Shown here one piece after another: positions 8,094-20,126 of a stretch of 64,000 bases of DNA. The DNA comes from JACSRF01 sp963695505 (GTDB taxonomy: Bacteria > Chloroflexota > Anaerolineae > Promineifilales > Promineifilaceae). The translations under genes and the position numbers were made by a program. Below the pieces are notes generated by a model. That model did not search any database. It worked only from the letters and a program-made list of their open reading frames with translations, and was not told the DNA's origin. The stretch lies in contig CAVOGX010000014.1 in the NCBI GenBank assembly GCA_963695505.1, positions 434,001 to 498,000 of the forward strand, given 5' to 3'. Position 1 is the stretch's first letter. Each line of letters opens with the position of its first letter.

Positions 8094-10168
8094 CGTATCC
8101 ACACCAAATTGCTGTGAAAGGTGCTTTGCCCGGCCATGTCGCCCAGCGCATCGGAGGTGAGCCAGTTGACGTTACGGCCATTTCCATCCAGCTTGCTCCA
8201 CCTGCCCTTGGGCGATGCCGCCACGCCGGGGCGCACCGCGTCAGTCACTTTGGCCGTCAGCTCGCACCAGCCCCGGCCATTCTCCACAATCACCCGGTCG
8301 CCATTGCTAATGCCGCGCACGACAGCGTCGCCGGGATGAATTTCGACGAAAGGTTCGCCTTCACGCTGCAGCATACCCGGCTGGTTGGCAAAGGTGCTGG
8401 TCACAAAATGGTGCGCAGCCGCGCTAATCAGGGTCAGCGCTTCCTGGGGCGGAAACTGCCTGTTGGGCGATTGTTCCAATTCTCCACCTTCATCCTGGGC
8501 CGGAAAATAGCCCGGCAGTGGGTCCAGCCCCGCTTTGGCCATGCTGGCGCTGACCAGCTCCACCTTGCCGCTGGGCGTGGGGAAGCGCAGGTCGGCAAAG
8601 GGGGTTTGCGGCATGAAGTGCAGTGGAATGGAGCCTTCCGCCTTCAGCCGTTCCAGGGTGATACCTTGCAGCGCTTGGTTGATTTCGGCCGTTCCCGCCA
8701 AAACCTCGGTCATGACTTCATCGGCCGTTTGCTGCAGCCACGGCTCGCTGAAGCCCATTTCGGCGGACAGCAGGCGCATCACGTCCCAATTGCTTTTGGC
8801 TTCGCCCAGCGGCGGGATGGCCTGGGCATTGTAGCTCAATACCGTATGCCCATAAGCTTTATGTAAATCTACATGCTCTAACTGGGACGTGGCGGGCAAA
8901 ACAAGGTCAGCGTACACGGCCGTATCCGTCATAAACAGCTCGTGCACCACCGTAAACAAATCTTCGCGCCGCAAACCGGCAACGACCTTACCCGCGTGGG
9001 GGGCAATAGCCGCCGGATTGCTGCCAAAAACATACAGGCTCTTAATGGGCGGGTCCGTGACTTCTCCCAGCAGCGCCGCGCCCAGGCGATTCATGTTTAC
9101 GACGCGTCCCAACGGTGGGGAATCCTGCCAATGGGCCAGGGCACGGCCGTTCCACTGCAAGTAGCCGCTGGTGCTATAAGCCAGGCCGCCCCCCCGCTGC
9201 CCATACTGCCCGGTTATGGCGGGCAAGGCGCAAATGGCGCGTACAGCCTGCCCCCCCACCCGGTTGCGCTGCAGGCCATCGGCAATTTTAATCAGCGCCG
9301 GCTGGGTGCTGGCGTAGAGCCGCGCCAGCCGCACAATGTCCGCTGCCGCCACGCCGGTGGTTTCCGCCACGCGCTCCGGCGGGTAATCAGCCAGCCGCGC
9401 CCGCAGCTCCGGCCAGCCTAACGCGTAAGCTTGCAGCCAATCCTCTTCGTGCAGCCCCTCATTCACCAATACGTGGGCCAGACCCAGGGCCAGGGCGCCA
9501 TCGGTGGCCGGTTTGGGGGCAATATGCCAGTCTGCGCCAACGGCCGTCCTTGTGCGCCGCGGGTCGATGACCACCAACTGCGTGCCGTTACGCTGCGCGT
9601 CGCGCAAAAAGGGCATGAAATGGGGGGCGGTGCTCACGGGGTTGTGCCCCCAGACGATGACCAGCTTGCTGTATTGCACGTGGTCATAAGGCTGGCTGTA
9701 CCGTTTGCCCAAAGTCATCTGCACCGCATATTCGGCGGCCGCGCCGCAAATGCTGCGCTCTAGTTGGCTGGCCCCCAGCCGGTTCCAGAAGCGGGTGCTG
9801 GCCGCGCTCATCTGCACCAGGCCCAGGGTGCCGCTGTAGCTGTAGGGCAAAATGGCTTCCGCGCCGTGCTCGGCAATAATGGCCCGCCAGCGCTGTCCAA
9901 TCTCGCCGATGGCCTCATTCCAACTGATGGGCTGCCACTGCCCGCTGCCTTTTGGCCCCACGCGGCGCAGGGGCTGGGTCAGGCGGTCGGGATGGTAAAC
10001 GTGGTCGAGATACGGCCGTACCTTGGCGCACAGCCAGCCTCGGGTGATGGGGTGGTCGGGGTCACCATAAAATTTGACAGCACGGCCGTTTTCCACCTCG
10101 GTAATCACACCGCAGGTATCCGGGCAGTCATGGGGGCAAGCGCCGAAAATTTTGACACGTGTACTCAT
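8084..10168 (-). CDS. Molybdopterin oxidoreductase (formate-dehydrogenase/BisC superfamily)
   Basis: 694 residues. An N-terminal 4Fe-4S domain has C11, C15, C19 and C47 (in ACPHDCPDTCG and GWLCAKV). The molybdopterin domains follow, with VIVWGHNPVS, VVIDPRRTRTA and VFGSNPAAIAPHAG, and a C-terminal MopB domain with VEIHPGDAVVRGI. The residue at the metal-ligand position appears to be C141 in RSICGAAAEYA, where formate dehydrogenases have Sec or Cys; this alignment is by eye. There is no twin-arginine signal, so a cytoplasmic enzyme is likely. The substrate is unknown. Its position inside the complex I locus invites the idea that it feeds electrons to NuoEFG, but no linking subunit is seen. The stop codon lies in a heptamer array. 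Confidence 0.88.
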   Translation of the reverse strand: MSTRVKIFGACPHDCPDTCGVITEVENGRAVKFYGDPDHPITRGWLCAKVRPYLDHVYHPDRLTQPLRRVGPKGSGQWQPISWNEAIGEIGQRWRAIIAEHGAEAILPYSYSGTLGLVQMSAASTRFWNRLGASQLERSICGAAAEYAVQMTLGKRYSQPYDHVQYSKLVIVWGHNPVSTAPHFMPFLRDAQRNGTQLVVIDPRRTRTAVGADWHIAPKPATDGALALGLAHVLVNEGLHEEDWLQAYALGWPELRARLADYPPERVAETTGVAAADIVRLARLYASTQPALIKIADGLQRNRVGGQAVRAICALPAITGQYGQRGGGLAYSTSGYLQWNGRALAHWQDSPPLGRVVNMNRLGAALLGEVTDPPIKSLYVFGSNPAAIAPHAGKVVAGLRREDLFTVVHELFMTDTAVYADLVLPATSQLEHVDLHKAYGHTVLSYNAQAIPPLGEAKSNWDVMRLLSAEMGFSEPWLQQTADEVMTEVLAGTAEINQALQGITLERLKAEGSIPLHFMPQTPFADLRFPTPSGKVELVSASMAKAGLDPLPGYFPAQDEGGELEQSPNRQFPPQEALTLISAAAHHFVTSTFANQPGMLQREGEPFVEIHPGDAVVRGISNGDRVIVENGRGWCELTAKVTDAVRPGVAASPKGRWSKLDGNGRNVNWLTSDALGDMAGQSTFHSNLVWIRKK

Positions 10169-10180
10169 AAGCTTAAGCTA

Positions 10181-10258
10181 AACTGGAGACTGAAGACTGG
10201 GAGTTGGAGATTGTTATTAGTCTCCAGTCTCTAATCTCCAGTCTCCGGTCTCCGAATC
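10181..10258. repeat. Heptamer array with self-complementary halves at the end of the metallophosphoesterase gene
   Basis: Units run GGAGACT, GAAGACT, GGGAGTT, GGAGATT, GTTATTA, GTCTCCA, GTCTCTA, ATCTCCA, GTCTCCG, GTCTCCG. The second half is the reverse complement of the first, so a long hairpin can form. The array supplies the last codons (tail RRPETGD) and the stop of the minus-strand metallophosphoesterase gene. Confidence 0.85.
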
Positions 10259-11049
10259 ACATGCTGGTGAATAATAGTCTGCTGCGGCAGCAGGTGCACA
10301 AAATTATAGCCGGGCGGGTAGGCGGCATCCGGGCTGACGACGGTGTCTTTAGGCCAGGCTGTGAATTGGGCAAAGGCGCTGGCCACGGCCACGTAGAGAA
10401 TACCATCGCGCACGGTTTGCATGCTGCGGTGTACATGGCCGTAAAAGACGCCCCTCAGTCGCTCCCGCGCCGGCAGCAGCGTCTGGTGCAGTTCCTGCCC
10501 ATTCAGCACCAGCATGTTGGCGTCCATCCAGATTGAATTCAGCGGGTGAAGCGGAAAATGCATAAAAATTGTCAGCGGCGGGCCGTCAGGCTGCGCTTCG
10601 CGGCGGGCAATGGCTAACTGCTCTTCCGGCAGCAGCCCGTGAGGGTCGATGTCTTCCGGTCCGCGGGCGTCCAGAACCACAAAACGGTACCCCTTGACCT
10701 CGAAGGCGTAGGAAAGCCGGTCGGGATCGTCACTTAGGGCTTCATGGGGTCCCATGGGCAGGTAGCGCTGGATGGAAACGGCCGTGTCGTGGTTGCCTAC
10801 CACGTAATAAACCGGCGCCTCCAACCGTCCCAGCACCTCCCGCGCCAGTCTGTATGCCGCCGCTTCCGGGTGGGTGGTCACGTCCCCCGTATGTACCACA
10901 AAATCCGGCTTTTGCGGCAAATGGTTGATGGTGTCTACCAGCGCTTCCGCACACGGAAACGGCCGAAACCCATGCCGTTCATAATCCTTGGTCGGCCCAA
11001 AGTGGGTGTCGCTGAGATGCACAAAGTAAAGGGGGTCAGTCGGTGGCAT
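10231..11049 (-). CDS. Calcineurin-like metallophosphoesterase (CpdA/Icc-like)
   Basis: 272 residues with the ordered dimetal motifs HLSDTHFG, HTGDVTTH, VVGNHDTA, MHFPLHP and GHVHRS. The layout matches cyclic-nucleotide phosphodiesterases of the CpdA/Icc group, but the substrate is uncertain. It sits between nuoM and the molybdopterin oxidoreductase, with heptamer arrays on both sides. The C-terminal tail RRPETGD is encoded by heptamer units, so it is probably non-functional. Confidence 0.88.
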   Translation of the reverse strand: MPPTDPLYFVHLSDTHFGPTKDYERHGFRPFPCAEALVDTINHLPQKPDFVVHTGDVTTHPEAAAYRLAREVLGRLEAPVYYVVGNHDTAVSIQRYLPMGPHEALSDDPDRLSYAFEVKGYRFVVLDARGPEDIDPHGLLPEEQLAIARREAQPDGPPLTIFMHFPLHPLNSIWMDANMLVLNGQELHQTLLPARERLRGVFYGHVHRSMQTVRDGILYVAVASAFAQFTAWPKDTVVSPDAAYPPGYNFVHLLPQQTIIHQHVIRRPETGD

Positions 11050-11064
11050 AGGTATAAAACATAA

Positions 11065-11109
11065 AACGTGAAGCGTGATAAAAGGTTATCCCATTCCACG
11101 CTTCACGTT
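11065..11109 (-). terminator. Hairpin terminator after nuoM built from heptamer-like units
   Basis: AACGTGAAGCGTG (11065-11077) and CACGCTTCACGTT (11097-11109) are exact 13-bp inverted copies across a 19-nt loop. On the minus strand the stem is followed by TTATGTTTTAT, so it can end transcription downstream of nuoM. TTCACG units recur on the right side (to ~11115), so this looks like another array serving as a terminator. Confidence 0.65.
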
Positions 11110-11146
11110 TCACGCTAATTGCCAATAGCTAAACACACACTCACTT

Positions 11147-12651
11147 TTACGGCATCACGATGGCGCCGGCAGCCATCACGTCTGCCACCAGCTTCGCCAC
11201 CGTGCTGTCCATCAGCAAGAAGTAAGCTGACGGCGCAATACCAATCCAGAAAATGAAGAGCAGGAAAGAAAGCATGATTGCCAATTCGCCGCCGTTCATA
11301 TCCCGCAGCTTTTTGTTCTCTTCCTTGTCCAGCGGACCCATAAAGACGTTCTGGAACATCCATAGCAAGTAAACGGCCGCCAGGATAACGCCGGTGGTGG
11401 CAAAGGCGGTGTAAATCCAGGGGCGCGCGCCCAGTGACTCGGCCCCCATGGAGCCCAGCAAAATCGTAAACTCGCCCACGAAGCCGTTCAGCCCCGGCAG
11501 CCCCATGCTGGACAGGGTGACTATCAGCGACAGCACAGCAAAGACCGGCATTGCCTTCCACAGCCCGCCAAAGTCAGACATCATGCGCGTGTGCCGCTGC
11601 TCGTAAATGACGCCAACCAGGAAGAATAAAGCGCCGGTGCTCAGGCCGTGGTTCACGCCCTGCAAAATCGCCCCCTGCAAGCCCGCCTCATTCAAGGCAG
11701 AAGATACCCAGCATCACAAAACCAAGATGGCTGATACTGGAATAAGCCACCAACTTCTTCACGTCTTTCTGCGGGAAGGAGACGATCGCCCCATAAATGA
11801 TGCCGATGATGGCCAGCACGGCAATGGTGGGCGCATAGTGGTAAGATGCTTCGGGGAAAAGAGGCAGGTTAAAGCGCATAAAGCCGTACGTACCCATCTT
11901 CAGCAGCACGCCCGCCAGAATGATGGAACCGGCCGTGGGCGCTTCCGTGTGGGCGTCGGGCAGCCAGGAGTGGAAGGGGAAGACCGGCACTTTGATGGCA
12001 AAGGCAATGGCAAAGCCCACAAAAAGCCAGCGCTGCACGTCGGCAAAAGCGGCCCGTCCTTCAATCAAATCGGGCAATGAGAAAGTATCGTTGGTGATGC
12101 CCATGTACAGGATGGCCAGCAGCATCAGCAGCGACCCGGCCATGGTGTAGAGGAAGAACTTGATGGAGGCGTAAATACGGTTGCTGCCACCCCATATGCC
12201 GATGAGGAAGTACATGGGGATGAGGGTGAACTCCCAGAAAATGTAGAACAGGAACAAATCTTGCGCCAGGAAGACGCCCATCATGCCCGCTTCCAGCAGC
12301 AGCATAAAGATGTAATACTGCTTCACCTGGATGGTGATGGCCGTCCAGGAAGATGCAATGGCCAGCATGGAGATGAAGGTGGTCAGCAAAATCATCAAAA
12401 TGCTGAGGCCATCCACGCCCAGGAGATACTGAATGCCCCAGGACGGTATCCAATCTGCCTGGTTGACCATTTGCAGGCCGCTTACGCCCGTGTCGAACTG
12501 GGCCAGCACCACCAAGAGACAGCACAAAGGTGACGATGGAGGTGCCCACCGCCAACTGCTTGACGAGCAAATCGGACTCTTTCTTGAACAGCTTGAGCAG
12601 CAAAATGATGACTGCGCCGAGTACGGGGAAGAACGTGACAATAGTTAGCAT
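11147..12651 (-). CDS. nuoM: NADH-quinone oxidoreductase subunit M (two apparent frameshifts)
   Basis: Proton-pumping antiporter-like subunit; about 501 residues when the frames are joined. The frame starting at 12651 (MLTIVTFFPVLGAVIILLL) gives the N-terminus. Near 12520 it shifts to the frame carrying the quinone-oxidoreductase core (DGLSILMILLTTF, FPFHSWLPDAHTEAPTAGS). Near 11700 it shifts again, from HLGFVMLGIF into LNEAGLQGAILQGVNHGL. Each shift is explained by one extra base and no sequence is missing. Both halves are well conserved, so I read these as sequence errors, not decay. Confidence 0.9.
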
Positions 12652-12674
12652 GATGTCTCTTTCTCCTCTCTCCC

Positions 12675-14931
<2,257 letters not shown>

Positions 14932-14976
14932 AATGTCATGAAACGTAAAACGGAAACGCTTACGTCTCTTCCCTCC

Positions 14977-15288
14977 TTATCCTTTCAAGGCGTTAATTTC
15001 GTCAATACTGATGCTGTGCTTGGTGCGGAAGATGGTGACAATCAGGGCCAGACCCACCGCCACCTCTGCCGCGGCCACGGTGATGACAAAGAACGTAATC
15101 ACCTGCCCGTCCAGGTCGCCTAAATAGCGAGCAAAGGCCACAAATGCCAGGTTGGCCGAATTGAGCATCATCTCTACGGACATAAACACAATGATGGCAT
15201 TGCGCCGTAAAAGCACACCCATAGCGCCAATGGTGAACAGCACTACGCTGAGGGCGACGTACCAGTTAATTGTTACCGTGCTCAACAT
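14977..15288 (-). CDS. nuoK: NADH-quinone oxidoreductase subunit K
   Basis: 103 residues, three membrane helices, with the conserved Glu in FMSVEMMLNSANLAFVAF that forms part of the buried proton path. The ATG at 15288 (MLSTVTINWYVAL) has GGGAAAG directly upstream and lies inside the end of nuoJ (23-nt overlap). A longer frame opening at 15330 is not expected of NuoK. Confidence 0.95.
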   Translation of the reverse strand: MLSTVTINWYVALSVVLFTIGAMGVLLRRNAIIVFMSVEMMLNSANLAFVAFARYLGDLDGQVITFFVITVAAAEVAVGLALIVTIFRTKHSISIDEINALKG

Positions 15289-15796
15289 CTTTCCCTCGCT
15301 TTTTTGTGCGGCCCAGTACCACCACGCCAATCATCGCCACTAACAGCAAGATACCTGTTAATTCAAAAGGAAATACATACCCTTCAAACAGGCGCATACC
15401 CAGGGCTGAAGGGCTGCTGTCAATGAAAGCGGCCGTTTCCGCCATAGCCACGTCCGGAGCCAGTACCAGTTCCAGCACAAAGACCAGCACCAGTAAGCCT
15501 CCCAAAATAGCTGCTGTCGCCCATTCCCAATCACGCAGGGAGCTCATACCACCCAGGCGTTCTGCCCCCAACAGCATGATCACAAACAAGAACAGCACCA
15601 TGATAGCTCCGGCATACACCGTAATCTGCACCATGGCAATGAAAGGTGCGTTTAACACCAAGTACAACACGGCTATCGTCACAAAGTTCAGCACCAGAAA
15701 GAGTGCGCTGTAAATCGCGTTGCGGCTCAGCAGCATTCCTAAGGCCGAACTAATGGCGATGACAGCCAGAACAATAAATAAGATTGGACTTCCCAT
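15266..15796 (-). CDS. nuoJ: NADH-quinone oxidoreductase subunit J
   Basis: 176 residues with five predicted membrane helices. The stretch AIYSALFLVLNFVTIAVLYLVL followed by QITVYAGAIMVLFLFVIMLL, with the pi-bulge region YAGAIMVLF, is the NuoJ signature. It is intact. It overlaps nuoK and follows a heptamer array behind nuoI. Confidence 0.95.
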   Translation of the reverse strand: MGSPILFIVLAVIAISSALGMLLSRNAIYSALFLVLNFVTIAVLYLVLNAPFIAMVQITVYAGAIMVLFLFVIMLLGAERLGGMSSLRDWEWATAAILGGLLVLVFVLELVLAPDVAMAETAAFIDSSPSALGMRLFEGYVFPFELTGILLLVAMIGVVVLGRTKKRGKDVEHGNN

Positions 15797-15814
15797 TGTT
15801 TTCTCGTCGCCAGT

Positions 15815-15866
15815 TATTACGGGAGTTCCGTAATCGGTAATCCGTGTTCCGTATTCCGAAACACGC
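15815..15866. repeat. Heptamer array between nuoI and nuoJ
   Basis: Units AGTTCCG, TAATCGG, TAATCCG, TGTTCCG, TATTCCG can be read in register (15824-15858), with partial units on both sides. The array lies inside an operon, so it must be tolerated in the nuo mRNA. Confidence 0.75.
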
Positions 15867-15868
15867 CG

Positions 15869-16369
15869 CTATTTTGGATCCTCCATTTCCGGGATAGACC
15901 GGTCAAAAGAACCCGATTCAACCTGTTGTGGCGTGGGCTGACCATTGATCGGCACATCCACAATCAACATATCTTTGGTATAGATGGCGCTGGCCCGGTC
16001 ATAAAAACTCAGCTCGTAATCCTGTTCCAGCACGATGGCTTCTGTGGGGCAGGCATCTTCGCAATAGCCGCAAAAAATGCAGCGCAGCATATTAATTTCA
16101 TAGGTCTTAGCGTAGCGTTCACCCGGTGAAAAACGCGTTTCGTCCGTATTTTCTGCCGCTTCCACAAAAATGGCGTCTGCCGGGCAGGCGGCCGCACATA
16201 ATGCACACCCAATGCACTTTTCCAGGCCGTTGTCATACCGTTTTAGCTCGTGCCGCCCTTTAAAACGGTAACGAACCGGGCGCTTTACTTCCGGATATTG
16301 AATCGTTACCGGAGGCTTGACCGCATGCTTTAATGTGGTGTACATACCTTTTAACAATGCACCAAACAT
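15869..16369 (-). CDS. nuoI: NADH-quinone oxidoreductase subunit I
   Basis: 166 residues with two ferredoxin-type 4Fe-4S motifs, CIGCALCAAACPADAI and CIFCGYCEDACPTEAI, which carry clusters N6a and N6b in the peripheral arm. The N-terminal amphipathic region (MFGALLKGMYTTLKHAVKP) is the membrane anchor. Intact. Confidence 0.96.
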   Translation of the reverse strand: MFGALLKGMYTTLKHAVKPPVTIQYPEVKRPVRYRFKGRHELKRYDNGLEKCIGCALCAAACPADAIFVEAAENTDETRFSPGERYAKTYEINMLRCIFCGYCEDACPTEAIVLEQDYELSFYDRASAIYTKDMLIVDVPINGQPTPQQVESGSFDRSIPEMEDPK

Positions 16370-16412
16370 ATAAACGCTCCAAAAAATAGATGTATCCCTC
16401 CCGCAATTCGTT

Positions 16413-17520
16413 TTATCCTAAAAAGAATGTACGGATGGTGTCAATTATGGGGGTGAAGACGCCTTCTTCGCATAAAACAATGCCTACAGCCATAAGCACA
16501 AAATTCGCTACGGAAACGGGCAGCAGCACTTTCCAGCCAAAATTCATTAGTTGATCGTAACGCAGGCGGGGGAAAGTTGCGCGAATCCAGATCATAAGCA
16601 GCAGACCAATAATGGTTTTAATGGTGAGGTAAAGAAATCCCAAAGCAGGGACTTGGTCCACAAAGGGTCCACGATAGCCACCAAAGAAAAGTGTCGCCGC
16701 AATAGCGCTGAGGGAGACCATTTTCATGTACTCTGCCATGAAGAACATGCCAAAACGCATGCCACCGTACTCTACATTGAAGCCGGCCGAAAGCTCCTGT
16801 TCGGCTTCCAGTAAATCAAAGGGGGAGCGCTGCAGTTCAGCCATGACGGCGATGCTAGAAAACGAAGGCGGCCATCGGCTGCAAGAACACAAACCAGCCC
16901 CCTTTTTGCGCTTCGACAATTTCGCCCAGATTCATCGAACCGGCCAGCATAATGGGAATGAGGACAGAGAGTCCCATCGCCAGTTCATAGCTAATCATTT
17001 GCGCCGAGGCGCGAATGCCGCCAAGAATGGCGTATTTGCTGTTCGAAGCCCAGCCAGCCAGCACCACCCCGTAAACGCCTATGGAGGTGACGGCCAAAAT
17101 AAAAAGGACGGCTACGTTCAAACCCGGCACAATGGCGAAGTAATCATACTCATCAGGAACAATCCAGGGCACTTTACCGGCCAGGGGAATGACTGCCAGA
17201 ATGAGGATAGCGGGGATGACGGCCAACATGGGAGCCAGGTTGTAGATGAAAAGATCAACGCGGCCTGGGGTGATATCTTCCTTGAAGAAGAGCTTCACGG
17301 CGTCGGCAGCGGGCTGCAAAATGCCGCCCAGAAGTTTGCGTTCTTTGCCGCTCCTGGTGGGGATGGGGATGTAACCGGCGCGATTGGGGCCTACGCGATG
17401 CTGTAAACGGGCCAGGACTTTACGCTCTAGCAGGGTGGTGTACGCAAAGCCGGTAATGAAGGCAAAGCTGACGATGAAACCGACGATGAGTGCACGAAGG
17501 GCTATTTGGCCTGGAGTCAT
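16413..17520 (-). CDS. nuoH: NADH-quinone oxidoreductase subunit H (one apparent frameshift)
   Basis: About 369 residues joined. The part from 17520 holds RVGPNRAGYIPIPTRSG, the quinone-chamber loop and SYELAMGLSVLIPIM. It ends at FLQPMAAFVF, and one extra T near 16857 puts SIAVMAELQRSPFDLLEAEQEL in the next frame. The acidic EAEQEL loop near the quinone site is present. The ATG lies 13 nt behind the nuoG stop. Confidence 0.92.
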
Positions 17521-17533
17521 GTTCTCTTCTCTC

Positions 17534-20097
17534 TTAGTGTACTTTTTCTGCGAGTTTGGTTATGCGGGCAACGGCCGTTCCCGGTTGATAGGGTACGCCA
17601 CGAATCAGAGCCACGCCTTCCGGCGCATCCTCATTCACCCGAACTGTCGCCTCAACCTGGCCGCTGTTCAATGACACAGCCGCCAATTCACCATCAACCA
17701 AATTTAGGCTGGCCGCATCTGCGGGGTGGACTAGCAGCGTCGGTTGGGCCAGACGCGGAGCCAGCACTTTAGAATAGCGATTCAGCGTGCCCGGCGTGTA
17801 CAGCGCAGCCGCCCGCACTAAGACCATTTCTTCCGGCGTATCCACGGGAACGTCCGGCACGGCGAATGGCTCTGCGGGGGGCGTAATTTCCCACTGCTGC
17901 CCCAACCCAGAGCGGTTTTCATAGGCATTGCCGCCGTAGTACAAGTCTTCACCGCCCACGTCTGGCCACTGCTTTTCAACCCGGCTGAGGCTGCGATAAT
18001 CCATGCCTTTGTACGGCTTGACCGCTTTGGCGAGATCGCGGAACACCAGGCTGGCGGCAAAGGGCGGCTTACCCAAGCCCAACCGTTCGCCAACCTGGGC
18101 CAAAATTTGCCAGTCGGGGCGGCTCTCGCCCACGGGAGTAATGGCAGGAAAATACCGCTGCACCCGTCGTTCGCCGCTGGTGAAGGTCCCTTCCCGCTCC
18201 GCCCAGCTTTGGGCCGGAAGCACCACATCAGCCACAACGGCCGTTTCCGTCAGGAACAGCTCTTGCACCACCAGCAGCGCCAACTGGCCGCGGTCAGCCA
18301 GCAAACCATCGCCAATAGGGTCTGCCCCCATCAGGTAAAGGGCTTGAATATCGCCATTCGCTACGCCTTTGTAAATGGCCGGCGCATTCAGACCGGCTTC
18401 CTTCGCCGGCTTGTAGCCCGGTTCCAAGGCCGGATGGACGCCCATGTCCCAGGCGCCTTGGGTGTTGTTGTGGGGCCACACGGGAATAAGGCCATTGTTT
18501 ACGCGGCCCACGTGACCTTCGCCGCCATCTTTTACCAAAAGCAGGTTGCCCAGCAGCCGGGCAATGGCTTCGGTTTCAGCGTAGGTGACACCCTCAGCGC
18601 CATAGAAAATGGTCAGGTTGTTGGCTTTGACCAGCGCCTGCGCTGCGGCAATAAGCTGGTTGTCGCTGGCTTCCACTTCAACTTTGGCGGAATTGAGCAG
18701 TTGCCGTACTGTTTCTACGGCCGTTCCTGGGGCGTAATGAATGACAAATGTCGCGTCCCGATCCAGGCGCGTGGGGCGCACGTTCAGCACCACCAGGGTC
18801 GCGCCGCGCACGGCTGCCTGCCGCGCCCGCAGCCACCAGATGGGTTCTTCCTCATGCAGGTCGCTGGCCACCACCAGCACCGCATCTCCTGCGCCTAACC
18901 GTTGGGGAAAATCATAGGTGGTGTCGTTGACCACGCCGACTTGGGCCACAACCTCACCGCCGCCCAGCCTGGGGTTGGCCAGGTCAACGTTATTGCTCTG
19001 CAGCCCCTTGCGGATGAACTTTTGGAACATGAACAGGTCTTCATTGCTGACCCGGTCGCCGCTAAGTCCGGCAACGGCCGTTCCCGCGAATCCTTGCAGC
19101 TTACCCGCCACGAAATCCAATGCCTCTGTCCAAGACACCTCTACCAACTTGCCGTCCTTGCGCAGCAGTGGCTTCTTCAGCCGCTCCGGCGCATCGGCAA
19201 AGTGGTGCACAAAACGGTCCCGATCCGAAATCCAGGTCTCGTTGACCAGTTCATGCTGCCGGGGCATGACGCGCTTAATCACCGTGCGGCCACCAGCAGC
19301 GGCTTCAATACGCGTGCTAAAGGTCACGTTGCTGCCCGCCGGGCTGTGGGGTGAGAGAGAGGCCACCGGGATCATTTCCCACGGGCGTGCACCAAAACGA
19401 AAATCGGCCGTGGTCAGCGCGCCTACGGGGCAAATGTCTGTGGTATTGCCGCTCCAATAGCTGTCAAAGCCAGGATCAGACATCGTCACAATTTCCAGAC
19501 TGCGCCCGCGGTTGTGGAACTGCAGCACCGGTCATCGACCACCTCTTCCTGGAAACGCACGCAGCGGGCGCACTGAATACACCGCTCCCGATCCAGGAAA
19601 ATCAATTCGCCCAGCGGCACGTGCTTATCCAGCTTCATCTTGTCCGTAAACACCATGCGCGAATCATCTTTGCCGTGGGCGATGGTCAGGTTCTGCAGCG
19701 GGCACTCACCGCCCTTGTCACAAATGGGGCAGTCCAAGGGGTGGCTGCTCAAAATAAATTCGACGATAGCTTCCCGCGCCTCGGTAACGACGTTGGTGCT
19801 GGTGCGCACAACCATGCCGGGGCTGACCCGCACAGTGCAGGCTGTCTGCAATGCTGGTCCAAAATTAATCTTGGGCGTGCCATCTTCATTGGTTATCATC
19901 TCGCCTGTAGCCCGATCACGCATGGGCATGCCAATCTCCACCAGGCACATGCGGCACATGCCCACCGGGGACATCTTCGGGTGATAGCAAAATACGGGAA
20001 TATCATTCCCAATTCTTTTAGCAGCGTCTACCACCAACGTTCCATTTGGTACGCTGACTTCCACGCCATCTACTGTAATCGTAACCAGATCACTCAT
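17534..20097 (-). CDS. nuoG: NADH-quinone oxidoreductase subunit G (one apparent frameshift)
   Basis: About 854 residues joined. The N-terminal part from 20097 has the 2Fe-2S domain (CRMCLVEIGMP), the CPICDKGGECPLQN motif and CIQCARCVRFQEEVVDD. After one missing G near 19527 the frame continues VLQFHNRGRSLEIVTM, then NTTDICPVGALTTADFRF and the molybdopterin-oxidoreductase-like domain. It passes electrons from NuoF down the cluster chain. Confidence 0.92.
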
Positions 20098-20126
20098 GCT
20101 GATCCTCTTCTGCGTAATTTGTGCTG

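Noticed and set aside
10181..10258. CRISPR array
   Set aside because: The repeats are 7 bp, contiguous and drifting, with no unique spacers and no cas genes.
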